51,372 bases of DNA from Bradyrhizobium tropiciagri. GTDB taxonomy: Bacteria > Pseudomonadota > Alphaproteobacteria > Rhizobiales > Xanthobacteraceae. The stretch is from contig NZ_LFLZ01000064.1 in assembly GCF_001189845.1 (NCBI RefSeq), positions 1 to 51,372 on the forward strand, written 5' to 3'. A program made the translations under genes and the position numbers. The notes under the pieces are model-generated. The model was not told where the DNA came from. It worked only from the letters and a program-made list of their open reading frames with translations, and searched no databases. This document shows positions 7,707 through 16,558 of the stretch, piece after piece; within the stretch, counting starts at the first letter, position 1, and the number at the start of each line of letters is the position of its first letter.

Positions 7707-9812
7707 TTAACCCGGCTGGGCGTGGAAAAACTCGAAAATCTTGCGGGCGCTCTCGGCGCTGACGCCGGGAACCTTGCCGAGGTCGGCGATCGAGGCCCGC
7801 TCGATCTCCTTGAGCGTTCCGAAGTGGTGCAGCAAGGCACGTTTGCGCGACGGGCCGATGCCCGGGATCTCCTGCAGGCCGGCTTCCCGGATGTCCTTCT
7901 TGCGCAGCTTGCGGTGCGAGCCGATCACGAAGCGGTGGGCCTCGTCGCGCAGCCGCTGGATGAAATACAGCACCGGGTCGCGCGGCTCCAGCTTGATGGC
8001 CTCGCGGTCCGGCATGAACAGGGTTTCCCGCCCGGCATCGCGCTCCGGCCCCTTGGCGACCGCCATCAGCGAGACCCCGGTCAGTCCGAGATTCGCGAAA
8101 ATCTCCCTGACCGCGTTGAGCTGCCCACGGCCGCCGTCGATGATGACGAGGTCGGGCCATTGCGGGAACGCCTCGTCGTCGGCCTTATCGTCGACCTTGG
8201 CAGCCTCGCCCTCCGGTGGCTTCAGGAGACGCTTGAAGCGACGCTCCAGCACCTCGCGCATCATCCCGTAGTCGTCGCCGGGCGTCAGCCCTTCGGACTT
8301 GATGTTGAACTTGCGGTACTGGTTCTTCATGAAACCGTCGGGTCCCGCCACGATCATCGCGCCGACCGCGTTGGTGCCCTGGATGTGGCTGTTGTCGTAG
8401 ACCTCGATGCGCCGCAGTGTGTGCGGCAGGCCGAGCGTCGTGACCATGCCTTCCAGCAGCCGGCTCTGCGTCGCGGTATCGGCGAGCTTGCGGCCGAGCG
8501 CCTCGCGCGCATTGGTGAGCGCGTGGCCGATCAACTCCTTCTTCTCGCCGCGCTTGGGCACGGAGACCTCGACCTTGGATCCGGCCTTCACCGACAGCGC
8601 GTCGGCGAGCAGCGCGCTTTCCTCGATCTCGTGCGACAGCAGGATCAGCTTCGGCGGCGGCTTGTCGTCGTAGAATTGCGCGAGGAAGGAGGACAGCACC
8701 TCCTCGGGCGTAAAACTCTTCTCGGCTTTCGGGAAATAGGCGCGGTTGCCCCAGTTCTGGCCGGTGCGGAAGAAGAACACCTCAACACAGGAATAGCCGC
8801 CTTCCTGGTGGATCGCGAACACGTCGGCCTCTTCGACCGTGCGCGGATTGATGCCCTGCTGCGATTGGATCGCCGACAGCGCCGCGAGGCGGTCGCGGTA
8901 TAGCGCCGCGGTCTCGAATTCGAGCTCGCCGGAAGCCTTCTCCATCTCGGCCGCGAGCAATTCCTTCACCGCGTGGCTGCGGCCCGACAGGAATTCGGTC
9001 GCCTCGCGCACCAGCTCGCTATAGCCGGGGAAATCGATCTCGCGCGTGCAGGGGCCGGCGCATCGCTTGATCTGATAGAGCAGGCAGGGCCGGCTGCGGC
9101 TTTCGAAGAAGCCGTCGGTGCAGGAGCGGATCAGGAACGCGCGCTGCAGCGCCGTGATGGTGCGGTTGACCGCGCCTGCATTGGCGAACGGGCCGAAATA
9201 GCGGCCGGGCCGCGACTGCGCGCCGCGATGCTTGAGGATCTGCGGCGCCCAATGGTCGCCAGATATCAGAATATAAGGAAACGACTTGTCGTCGCGCAGC
9301 TGCACATTGAAGCGCGGGCGGAGCTGCTTGATCAGATTGGCTTCGAGCAGCAGCGCTTCGGTCTCGGTCATGGTCGAGACGATCTCGACATGCGTGGTCG
9401 CCGCGATCATGCGCAGGATCCGCGCCGGCAGCGGCGCGTTGGCGCGCGCATAGGACGACAGCCGCTTTTTGACGTTCTTCGCCTTGCCGACATAGAGCAC
9501 GTCGTTGGCGGCATTGAGCATGCGGTAGACGCCGGGCGAGGTCGGGGCGAGACGGACCGCGTTCTCGATCGCAGCGTGCCCGACCGAGAGCGTCCCCTCG
9601 GCGACCGCCTCGGTGGCGTCCTCGGCAGCCTCGGGCAGGCGCGCGTCATCCTCCTCCTCGGCGGCGGAGGTCTCGGGATCGACATCGCTTGTGTCGAGCG
9701 TCAGGTCGGCCCTTGTCAGGTTGTCCTGCGTCAGGTCGGACTTAGAACCGCGCCGTGGCTTGGAATCAGGCTTGGCGGCCGGCGCCGGGCGCTCGGGAGA
9801 ATCGTGAACCAT
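7707..9812 (-). CDS. uvrC: Excinuclease ABC subunit C
   Basis: UvrC makes both incisions in UvrABC nucleotide excision repair. The 701 residues contain an N-terminal acidic extension (about residues 1-85, longer than in E. coli), the GIY-YIG nuclease (SPGVYRMLNAANDVLYVGKA), the Cys-rich RPCLLYQIKRCAGPC, a UVR domain (ELEFETAALYRDRL), the RNase H-like 3' nuclease (VYDNSHIQGTNAVGAM) and a C-terminal tandem helix-hairpin-helix (IPGIGPSRKRALL, KVPGVSAESARKI). Start ATG 9812. It heads the minus-strand run toward pgsA and moaDE, with about 190 bases to pgsA. Confidence 0.96.
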   Translation of the reverse strand: MVHDSPERPAPAAKPDSKPRRGSKSDLTQDNLTRADLTLDTSDVDPETSAAEEEDDARLPEAAEDATEAVAEGTLSVGHAAIENAVRLAPTSPGVYRMLNAANDVLYVGKAKNVKKRLSSYARANAPLPARILRMIAATTHVEIVSTMTETEALLLEANLIKQLRPRFNVQLRDDKSFPYILISGDHWAPQILKHRGAQSRPGRYFGPFANAGAVNRTITALQRAFLIRSCTDGFFESRSRPCLLYQIKRCAGPCTREIDFPGYSELVREATEFLSGRSHAVKELLAAEMEKASGELEFETAALYRDRLAALSAIQSQQGINPRTVEEADVFAIHQEGGYSCVEVFFFRTGQNWGNRAYFPKAEKSFTPEEVLSSFLAQFYDDKPPPKLILLSHEIEESALLADALSVKAGSKVEVSVPKRGEKKELIGHALTNAREALGRKLADTATQSRLLEGMVTTLGLPHTLRRIEVYDNSHIQGTNAVGAMIVAGPDGFMKNQYRKFNIKSEGLTPGDDYGMMREVLERRFKRLLKPPEGEAAKVDDKADDEAFPQWPDLVIIDGGRGQLNAVREIFANLGLTGVSLMAVAKGPERDAGRETLFMPDREAIKLEPRDPVLYFIQRLRDEAHRFVIGSHRKLRKKDIREAGLQEIPGIGPSRKRALLHHFGTLKEIERASIADLGKVPGVSAESARKIFEFFHAQPG

Positions 9813-10077
9813 GAGCCGTAAACTAAGCGCTTGGGAGACCGCTCGCCAGCGTTGGCGGCACCGGAAAACAGTCCCGATCGCAGCAGGTTACCGACCCTGC
9901 GTCGGCGCCGCAGCCGGCGGGTAACACATTGTTAAGACTGATGAGCAGGCCGGTAACCGGGCTTAACAGCCCTTTAACTTAAAACTCTCGATAAACCTTA
10001 GCGAAAAAAGTGGAATTCCGTAACCACGCTGGCCGAGGGGCCAGCGGGCTGCGGCAGTTGCGTGGTGGAGAGTAGCT

Positions 10078-10701
10078 ATGACCCGGTTGGTTGCGCGTGC
10101 GCTGGCACTGATCGTCGCAGGCTGGACGACCTCGGCGGCGTCGGCCGACCTCAACTACGGCTCGCCCTACACCGTGTATCAGCCGCTCAATGCCTATAGC
10201 TGGGCAGGCCCCTATCTCGGCGGCAACGTCGGCTACGGCTGGGGTTCGGTCGAGAACAACCCGACCAAGCCGTCCGGTTTCGTCGGCGGCGTGCAGGCCG
10301 GCTACAATTTCCAGAACGGCTCACCCTGGGTGTTCGGTTTCGAGGCCGATATCCAGGGCACCACGGCCGACGACCGGTTCGCGCCCTGGAAATTCTCCAA
10401 CCCGTGGTTCGGCACGGTGCGCGGCCGCGCCGGCTATGCGGTCAACAACGTGCTGTTCTACGCGACCGGCGGTCTCGCCTTCGGCGAACTGCGCGGCGAG
10501 ACCTTCGGCATGACGGAGAGCCACACCAATGCGGGCTTCACCGTCGGCGCCGGCGCCGAGATGGGCTTCGCCCCGCATTGGAGCGCCAAGATCGAATATC
10601 TCTACGTCGATCTCGCCAACAGCAACTTCACGATCACCGGCGGTGCGTCGAACGGCTACAGCTTCAGCCTGGTTCGCGCCGGCATCAACTATCACTTCTG
10701 A
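10078..10701 (+). CDS. Outer-membrane beta-barrel protein (Omp25/Omp31-like porin family)
   Basis: A 207-residue secreted barrel protein. A signal peptide (MTRLVARALALIVAG...TSAASA) ends before DLNYGSPY. The mature part has alternating aromatic/small residues typical of eight-stranded barrels: WAGPYLGGNVGYGWG, FVGGVQAGYNFQ, WFGTVRGRAGYAVNNVLFYATGG, WSAKIEYLYVDL, and the terminal aromatic in SLVRAGINYHF recognised by the BAM complex. This matches the rhizobial surface antigen family. ATG follows GTGGAGAGTAGCT. A strong terminator follows, so the gene is monocistronic. Confidence 0.88.
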   Translation: MTRLVARALALIVAGWTTSAASADLNYGSPYTVYQPLNAYSWAGPYLGGNVGYGWGSVENNPTKPSGFVGGVQAGYNFQNGSPWVFGFEADIQGTTADDRFAPWKFSNPWFGTVRGRAGYAVNNVLFYATGGLAFGELRGETFGMTESHTNAGFTVGAGAEMGFAPHWSAKIEYLYVDLANSNFTITGGASNGYSFSLVRAGINYHF

Positions 10702-10727
10702 GAACAAGAAAACGTCTGATCTCAACT

Positions 10728-10758
10728 CCCGGTCGCGCCTCGCGCGGCCGGGTTTTTC
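10728..10758 (+). terminator. Rho-independent terminator of the outer-membrane protein gene
   Basis: An 11-bp stem CCCGGTCGCGC/GCGCGGCCGGG (one G-T pair) with loop CTC is followed by TTTTTCTT, 26 bases after the stop. Confidence 0.9.
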
Positions 10759-10976
10759 TTTGCGCAGGTCAGGGCGAGATCGCGCGCGGCAGCGTCAACG
10801 CCGCGGCATCAGCGCAGCCAGCCGGTCGGCCGCACGCATCTGATGTGCGGGCACCGTCAGTCGCGTCCGCATCATGCAGGTGGTCATGCAGCGAGCGCGA
10901 GCCACGCGCCCGGCAATCAAATCACACGCAACGCTTCATTCGCCGTTCAGAACGAGCCGCGCATCGCGAGGGCTCG

Positions 10977-11189
10977 TCATGAAACCACCAGGTTGACGGC
11001 TTTCGGGCCCTTGCCCTTCTTGTCCGGTTCAACCTCGAACGTAATGCGCTGTCCTTCAGTCAGGTCCTTCAATCCTGCACGCTCGACAGCTGTGATGTGA
11101 ACGAACACATCGCGGCCGCCATCATCAGGCTTGATGAAGCCGTAGCCACGCTCTCCGTTGAAGAACTTGACTGTCCCAGTCATGGCCAT
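10977..11189 (-). CDS. cspA: Cold-shock domain protein (CspA family)
   Basis: A 70-residue single cold-shock OB-fold that binds single-stranded nucleic acid. RNP1 is KFFNGERGYGFIKP and RNP2 is DVFVHITAV; the C-terminus GKGPKAVNLVV is typical. ATG 11189 is chosen because GGGGGAGGAG lies 7 bases upstream; a longer in-frame extension to 11276 is not conserved. It may bind RNA in growth or stress; one of probably several paralogues in such genomes. Confidence 0.92.
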   Translation of the reverse strand: MAMTGTVKFFNGERGYGFIKPDDGGRDVFVHITAVERAGLKDLTEGQRITFEVEPDKKGKGPKAVNLVVS

Positions 11190-11450
11190 CGGGAAACTCC
11201 TCCCCCGTATTGCTCCACCGCTACGCGCACGCCGCGCAGCGGTTGACCGACATTCGCTTGTCGGAAGCTTGGCCACCTGAACAGGCCGGCGTCACGCCGC
11301 CGGTCTGCCTGGATTTTATTTCGGCCTTGTCACTCCGCCGCAACCATTCGCGGAAGCGGAACGTAAAGCCAGTCGTAACAGGATGAGCATAATACGGTTC
11401 CGCGCAAATTGCCTATGCTCAAAATCGAACTTTTCAGTGGGTGCTACCGA

Positions 11451-12311
11451 TCAAGGTTTAGGCGTCTCGAGTCTGAAGCGTGCCGCGCCGCCCTGACCAA
11501 GCGGCTTCTCGAGTTCGGGCAGGATGATCTTCAGCTCGTTCGCCAGCGTCCACGGCGGATTCACTATCAAAAGGCCGGTGGAAACGAGGCCTGCGTCGGC
11601 TTCTTGCGGCGCCACACTGAATTCCAAGCGCAAGCATTTGCCTGCAGGCCGGCTGCTTGCTGTTGCAGCGGCCACGCTGCGCGCGAGGTCGTCGGTGGCT
11701 CTCCGGGATTTTACGGGGTACCACAAAAGGTACGCGCCGGTCGGCCACTTCGCATACGCTTCCGTAAAAGCACTGGCCAGCCGCTCGAACTCATCCTTCG
11801 CTTCGAACGGCGGATCGATCAGCACAAGGCCGCGCCGCTCGTTCGGCGGCACGAATGCGGGCAGCGCCATCCAGCCGTCGAGATCGACGACGCGCGCCTG
11901 CGCGTCGCGGCGCAATGCATCGATCAACTGCTTGCGCGCGCCAGCCTCGAGCTCGCACGCCGTCAGACGATCTTGCGGACGCAGCAGCGCCCGCGCGATC
12001 AGCGGCGATCCCGGATAGGTTTTCAATTCGCCTCTCGGATTGAATGCCCTGACGATGTCGAGATAGGGCCCGATCAAGGGCAACGCCTTGTCGGAGAGCC
12101 GTGCCTGCATCAGTCGCGCGATGCCGGTGAGCCATTCACCGCCGCGCTGCGCTTCGCTCGACGTCAAATCATAGAGGCCGGCGCCGGCATGGGTGTCGAT
12201 GACGCGGAACGGCGCCTGCTTCTCCTGCAGATAGGTGAGCATGCGCACCAGCACGATGTGCTTGATGACGTCGGCAAAGCTGCCGGCATGAAAGGCGTGA
12301 CGGTAGTTCAT
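11451..12311 (-). CDS. rlmJ: 23S rRNA (adenine(2030)-N6)-methyltransferase
   Basis: RlmJ methylates A2030 of 23S rRNA. The 286-residue protein has the family N-terminus MNYRHAFHAGSFADVIKH, SAM-binding IDTHAGAGLYDL and the catalytic DPPF motif in LVLIDPPFEAKDEF. Length is normal. It is a single-gene unit, convergent or unlinked to its neighbours. Confidence 0.93.
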   Translation of the reverse strand: MNYRHAFHAGSFADVIKHIVLVRMLTYLQEKQAPFRVIDTHAGAGLYDLTSSEAQRGGEWLTGIARLMQARLSDKALPLIGPYLDIVRAFNPRGELKTYPGSPLIARALLRPQDRLTACELEAGARKQLIDALRRDAQARVVDLDGWMALPAFVPPNERRGLVLIDPPFEAKDEFERLASAFTEAYAKWPTGAYLLWYPVKSRRATDDLARSVAAATASSRPAGKCLRLEFSVAPQEADAGLVSTGLLIVNPPWTLANELKIILPELEKPLGQGGAARFRLETPKP

Positions 12312-12540
12312 GCTGTTATCGCGCTGCGCTCCTGAGGGAGCGCATGTTGTACTTCTTCATGCGCGACCTGTCCGGCCTTCGCTCAAGCTTCCGCGGAGTT
12401 AACGTCTGAGCTCGGCGAAGCTTTGGCGTCGCCACCTCCCGGAGATCTGCGCCTCGTCCCGGCGGTTTCGTGACGGCATCGACGGCCGGACGCTCCGCGC
12501 GACGACGCGGGTCCGCCCGGCGATGACGTGGAGCAAGGCT

Positions 12541-13230
12541 TCAGCCGCCGCGAACCGGCGGCATCAGCACCTGATCGCGGCGGCAGGAGCGCCGATCGAT
12601 TTCCTCGCAGGACCGGAATTGCAGATCCTTGCTGAGGCAGATCCGCACTTCGCTGAGCCGCTTGCTGTCGCAGGTCACCGAGATCGCCGAGTTGCTGAGC
12701 CCCGGATTGGCCTTGATGAACGCCGTCTCCAGCTCCTCCGGCGCGACCGTCTTCGGCTCCGACAATTGCAGGAATTCCTCGGGGATCTTCACCGCGGCGC
12801 GGGCCTTGCGGATGGCTTCGAAATAGGCGCGCTCGCCGAGGCCGGAGCAGGTGCCGTGCTTGTCCCACTCGTTGTAGATCAGTCCGGGTGCCGGCATCAG
12901 GTCGAGCATCGAGGTCATGATGTTGCGCGCGAGCCGCGGCGAGGGGCGCTGGCAGTATTCCGGAAAGCCGCGCTCATATTGCGGCCACAGGCCGTGCACC
13001 ACGAAGGAGTAGGGCCGTCCGCCGCATTGCGCCTGCGTGCCGCGTCCGTTGTTGCCGCGCTCGCTCGCCGCCTCGCAGAACGACGGCGACCAGGACAGTG
13101 ACAGCACGTAGAAATCGAACTCGCCCGGCGCATTCTGGCGGCGATCCTGGGCTGAGGCCCCCACCGCTCCGCTGAGAACAAAGGCAATCGAAATCAGAAA
13201 TCGTGAAATTGTGACCAACCGAGGCATCAA
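12541..13230 (-). CDS. Ribonuclease T2 family protein, secreted
   Basis: A 229-residue protein with N-terminal signal peptide (ISRFLISIAFVLSGAVGASA). Both catalytic segments of RNase T2 are present: CAS I in FVVHGLWPQY (His) and CAS II in NEWDKHGTCSG (Glu/Lys position as WDKH, with His). It is expected to cleave single-stranded RNA through 2',3'-cyclic phosphate in the periplasm or outside the cell. Several Cys residues suggest disulfides. It starts at ATG 13230. The following 230 bases to rlmJ on the 3' side show no gene. Confidence 0.88.
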   Translation of the reverse strand: MMPRLVTISRFLISIAFVLSGAVGASAQDRRQNAPGEFDFYVLSLSWSPSFCEAASERGNNGRGTQAQCGGRPYSFVVHGLWPQYERGFPEYCQRPSPRLARNIMTSMLDLMPAPGLIYNEWDKHGTCSGLGERAYFEAIRKARAAVKIPEEFLQLSEPKTVAPEELETAFIKANPGLSNSAISVTCDSKRLSEVRICLSKDLQFRSCEEIDRRSCRRDQVLMPPVRGG

Positions 13231-13280
13231 ACGCTCCCCTCACGCGACCGCTCAGAGCCTAGCAGGGTACCGGAACATTT

Positions 13281-13316
13281 CAAGAACAAAAGCCGCCGTC
13301 TGAATGGCGGCGGCTT
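13281..13316 (-). terminator. Rho-independent terminator between the secreted protein gene and RNase T2
   Basis: On the minus strand AAGCCGCCG/CGGCGGCTT forms a 9-bp stem with a 9-base loop followed by TTTGTTCTT. It lies just after the stop of the 13341-13817 gene and before the RNase T2 start, separating two units. Confidence 0.75.
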
Positions 13317-13340
13317 CTGTTTTACCAATCCGGTCGGAGA

Positions 13341-13817
13341 TCAGGGCCGCGCGGCCTTGCAGGACGGATTATAGGCCCAGTTGCGGTCAAGCCCGGCGAC
13401 GCACCATTCGACGCCCTGGTTGAAGCCGGAAAAGCCGCCATCCTCGATGATCGAATAGTGCACCTTGCGCACCTTGCCGTCGCTCAGCATGGCGTCACCC
13501 GAGCAGTAGCGGCGCGGAATATTGTCGGATTGCCAAGGGCGGAATGCGGTTTCGTGAATCCGGCTGAAGCCGGTGATCACGAGCGGCGAATTCCAGAAGG
13601 TGGCTTCCTTTTCGTGGAATTGATCGCTGATGGTCGTCAGCGCCTTCTCGCACGGCGCCACATTGCCGTCATAGCGCGGTCCGGACAGCCAGAAATTCAG
13701 CTCGAACGGATTGGCCGCCTGGGCCGTGCCCCCGAAAGCCAGCATGCCGACCAGGACTGCGGCGCCGAGACCAAGCTTATGGCCGAGTTTGTTGCGGGAG
13801 TTGAACAGGTTGCGCAT
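13341..13817 (-). CDS. Hypothetical secreted protein, 158 aa
   Basis: I do not recognise a named family. The protein has a clear signal peptide (NKLGHKLGLGAAVLVGMLAFG, cleavage near AQAANPF) and a mature part of about 125 residues with four Cys (PCEKAL, RYCSGD, EWCVAG, PSCKAARP), suggesting two disulfides in the periplasm. ATG 13817 is chosen because the sequence upstream of it in frame has no signal-like features. It is divergent from the 99-aa secreted protein gene. Confidence 0.72.
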   Translation of the reverse strand: MRNLFNSRNKLGHKLGLGAAVLVGMLAFGGTAQAANPFELNFWLSGPRYDGNVAPCEKALTTISDQFHEKEATFWNSPLVITGFSRIHETAFRPWQSDNIPRRYCSGDAMLSDGKVRKVHYSIIEDGGFSGFNQGVEWCVAGLDRNWAYNPSCKAARP

Positions 13818-13983
13818 GGGAATCCACCCGATTATCCGATGCGGCGGACGGTGCCGTGAAGCCCCGGCAAGGTCAAGTGCAGCGCGGCAACACCTGCCGA
13901 GAAGTCCACCTTTAGCTGCCGGCTCGTTCTTTTCACCGTCGCCGGCGCACTCTATGTTGGCACCAAGCGAAATGGAGTCTGCG

Positions 13984-14283
13984 ATGCGAAGGAAATTGGC
14001 CGCGTGCCTGGTTGCCGTTTGCGGGATGCTGGCCGTTGGTCCGGCGCAAGCCGACTGGATGCAGCCGGTGCCGCCGTTCAAGGGCAATGATACCGGCGGT
14101 ATCATCGCCTATAGCCTGGCGACCCAGACCGACGCCCGGCAACTCGCCGTCGATCACTGTGCCTCCTATGGCAAGGTCGCCAAGTTCCTTGCGGTGCAAC
14201 GCTATCCGGGCGGCTACATCTCCTTCGCCTGCCGCTGGGTCCCCTACGGCTCGGCGCAGCGGCCGGTGCGCACGCTCTACTGA
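13984..14283 (+). CDS. Hypothetical small secreted protein, 99 aa
   Basis: Starts at ATG 13984 after GGAGTCTGCG. A signal peptide (MRRKLAACLVAVCGMLAVG, cleavage after AQA) is followed by about 75 residues with two Cys (DHCASYG, FACRWVPYG). No family recognised. It is followed 41 bases later by the DUF3617 gene on the same strand, so both may share a transcript. Confidence 0.7.
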   Translation: MRRKLAACLVAVCGMLAVGPAQADWMQPVPPFKGNDTGGIIAYSLATQTDARQLAVDHCASYGKVAKFLAVQRYPGGYISFACRWVPYGSAQRPVRTLY

Positions 14284-14324
14284 GCGCGCTCCATATCCTA
14301 ATCGTTCAGCCGGGAGCTAGCCGC

Positions 14325-14855
14325 ATGACCCGACAGCTTGCCTTGCTTGGCTCTGCCGTTTGCCTTGTCCTGTCCACCGGCGCCGCAAGCGCCGTCGACC
14401 TGCCGATCCGCAAGGCCGGTCTGTGGGAGATGAAGATGGTGCGCACCGGCGGTCCGATGCCGGAAATCACCATGCAGCACTGCACCGACGAGACCACCGA
14501 CAAGGAGATGAGCGCGGCGGCCTCGCCGATGGCCAAGGAAGTCTGCTCCAAGCAGGACGTCCAGAAGACCGCGACCGGCTATGTCAGCGACAGCGTGTGC
14601 AGCGTCGCCGGCATGTCGATGCAGAGCCATGCCGAGATCGTCGGTGATTTCAATTCCGCCTACACCGTGAAGAGCACCTCGCATGCCGAGGGCGGCGCGG
14701 CCGGCTCCCGCGACACCACGATGACCATCGAGGCGAAATGGCTCGGCGCCTGCAAGAGCGACCAGAAGCCCGGTGACATCATCATGCCCGGCGGCATGAA
14801 GATGAATATCAAGGACATGGAAAAGCTGAAGGGCCTGCTGCCCAAGCAGAAGTAA
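14325..14855 (+). CDS. DUF3617 domain-containing secreted protein
   Basis: A 176-residue periplasmic protein with signal peptide (MTRQLALLGSAVCLVLSTGA, cleavage after ASA). The DUF3617 pattern is visible: an early KAGLWEMKM, an HCTDE motif after ITMQ, paired Cys, and the late MTIEAKWLGACK. Function of the family is unknown. An ATG is preceded by GGGAGCTAGCCGC. No terminator is obvious; the repeat at 14933 follows. Confidence 0.82.
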   Translation: MTRQLALLGSAVCLVLSTGAASAVDLPIRKAGLWEMKMVRTGGPMPEITMQHCTDETTDKEMSAAASPMAKEVCSKQDVQKTATGYVSDSVCSVAGMSMQSHAEIVGDFNSAYTVKSTSHAEGGAAGSRDTTMTIEAKWLGACKSDQKPGDIIMPGGMKMNIKDMEKLKGLLPKQK

Positions 14856-14932
14856 GGCGCAGCGCTTCCGGTAGCGGCCGCGCGCCTGAATGCATCGCCT
14901 CTGATGCCGAGAGGCTGCGATACTGTTCACCC

Positions 14933-15020
14933 CGTCATTGCGAGGAGCGATAGCGACGAAGCAATCCATGCTTCCGCGTACGCTGTGCGATGGATTGCTT
15001 CGCTTCGCTCGCAATGACGA
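14933..15020. repeat. CGTCATTGCGAGGAGC palindromic repeat, copy 1
   Basis: Inverted ends CGTCATTGCGAGGAGCGA and TCGCTCGCAATGACG enclose a shorter inner pair GAAGCAATCCAT/ATGGATTGCTTC. A second copy is at 44370-44486. Confidence 0.75.
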
Positions 15021-15058
15021 GGATAGGGTCCGCGCGAAGCGCGGCCCGATGACAGGCT

Positions 15059-15187
15059 CCGCGCGTCTCGAAGGGGCAACGGCCCATCTGGTGGCCGTGC
15101 ATCCTTCGAGGCTCGCCCAGCGGCGCAATTGCGCCGCAAGGCTCGCACCTCCAGCGACAAAGGCGAAGCCTTTGCGCGGGGATGACG
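15059..15187. repeat. CTCGAAGG/CCTTCGAGG repeat remnant
   Basis: Contains GCGTCTCGAAGG and CATCCTTCGAGGCTCGC in inverted order, then AAAGGCGAAGCCTTTGCGCGGGGATGACGGG. These words recur in the repeat at 23241-23333 and in the class-A repeats, so this is a composite or decayed copy. Confidence 0.5.
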
Positions 15188-15188
15188 G

Positions 15189-15547
15189 GTCTCCGCGCTC
15201 GTTCGCGCAAGCTGTCAGTATGCAATGACGTGGATTGCGGATCGCAGATGTCGCGCGTGACCGCGCAACGCGCGAGAGCATTGCAGGATGCAATCAACAT
15301 CATCGAGAGATCGTTGGGCATCACGCGCGCGAGCAATGAGTGAAGACGCGCATCTTCGTGCTGATTGCTTGCTCTCCGTGCTGATGGGTTGCTGCGACAA
15401 CGTGTCGTTTTTGAATCGCTCCAATGTTGCGCTTCAAGCGATTCTAGTTTGCGCGTGTGGAATTTCGCTGATCCCGCCGATAGAAGTCCGCCGCATTCGA
15501 TGCCGCGCAATGACGAACACGCGGTTCGATCAAGATCAGTCTGGGGG
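15189..15547. other. Intergenic stretch without recognised gene
   Basis: About 360 bases upstream of the TonB receptor remnant. Reading frames here are short and give no recognisable protein. It probably contains the former promoter of the receptor gene; I cannot point to a convincing promoter or Fur-type site. Confidence 0.4.
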
Positions 15548-16543
15548 ATGCGTTCGGTGGGAATGGCTTCGTATCCGAGCAGGCGTGGCTTGCTCGGATC
15601 AACGGCTGCGATCAACGCAGCGTTTCTTGGTTCGGTCATGCTTGCACCAGTTGGTGCAAACGTCGCGAGCGCTCAGGGTGCAAACCAGCTCTCCGCAGAA
15701 CGATGCAAATGTGCTTCCGGCAGTGACGGTGGATCAGCCTGGCGCCGCAAGGAAGCGTACCGCCGCTTCAAGTCAGAACACCAGGTCTTCGCGCGCGGTC
15801 GCGGCGAGCCGGCGCAGTCGTGTTGCGGCACCCGCTCAGAGCCAGGCTCCGCGGTCGCAGGGCTTAGCCGGCGCGATCGGTACGACGACCGGTTACGTCG
15901 CGACCGCCAGCACCGCCGGCACCAAGACCGGCACGGCGCTGATCGAGACGCCGCAGTCGCTCTCGGTCGTCACGCAGAAGGAGCTCAGGGATCGCAACGT
16001 TCAGACGCTCAAGGACGCCGTCAATTATACGCCCGGCGTCACGACCACGGCGTTCGGCTATGATCCCCGGTTCGACAGTTTCTACATTCGCGGTTTCGAT
16101 GCGAACTCGAGGCGAAGCTGGCGCTCAAGCAGGGATTCGATCTCACCGCGGCCTACACCCATCTCAACGTCGTGATCACGCAGGGCAATCCCGATACCAC
16201 CGGCAACGAGCTCTCAGGCATTCCACGGAATTCCTTCGCCGCCTTCGGCAAATACACCTTCCAGTCCGGCGTCCCGGTCGAAGGGCTCGGGCTTGGCCTC
16301 GGCGTCCGCTACATCGGGACGAACTTCGGCAACGACCAGAACACGTTCCAGAATGCGGCGACGACGTTGTTCGATGCCGTGATCGATTACGATCTGGGCA
16401 AGCTCGACCGGCGCTTCCTCGGCGCCACCATGCGCGTCAACGCCACCAATCTGTTCGACACGCGCTATCAGACCTGCCAGTCCGGCTACTGCTATGCCGG
16501 CGAACGGCGTCAGGTGATCGGTACCTTGTCCTACCGCTGGTAG
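15548..16543 (+). pseudogene. TonB-dependent siderophore receptor, frameshifted and internally deleted
   Basis: The 5' part encodes a signal-like N-terminus (SRRGLLGSTAAINAAFLGSV) and, after a frameshift near 15680, a linker and the TonB plug domain (TALIETPQSLSVVTQKEL, NYTPGVTTTAFGYDPRFDSF, FYIRGFDA). At about 16101-16109 the sequence jumps into another frame directly to the last strands of the barrel (KLALKQGFDLTAAYTH, LGLGVRYIGTNF, MRVNATNLFDTRYQT, GTLSYRW at the C-terminus). The family is usually 700-800 residues, so about 400 or more codons of barrel are missing. No functional receptor can be made. Convergent with the histidine kinase gene. Confidence 0.9.
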
Positions 16544-16558
16544 TCACCGCGTCCCGAA

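Noticed and set aside
7722..8903. Long plus-strand frame antisense to uvrC
   Set aside because: Shadow frame; uvrC motifs on the other strand are complete.
12312..12540. Extra coding sequence between rlmJ and RNase T2
   Set aside because: Frames here are short and GC-driven; no conserved motif.
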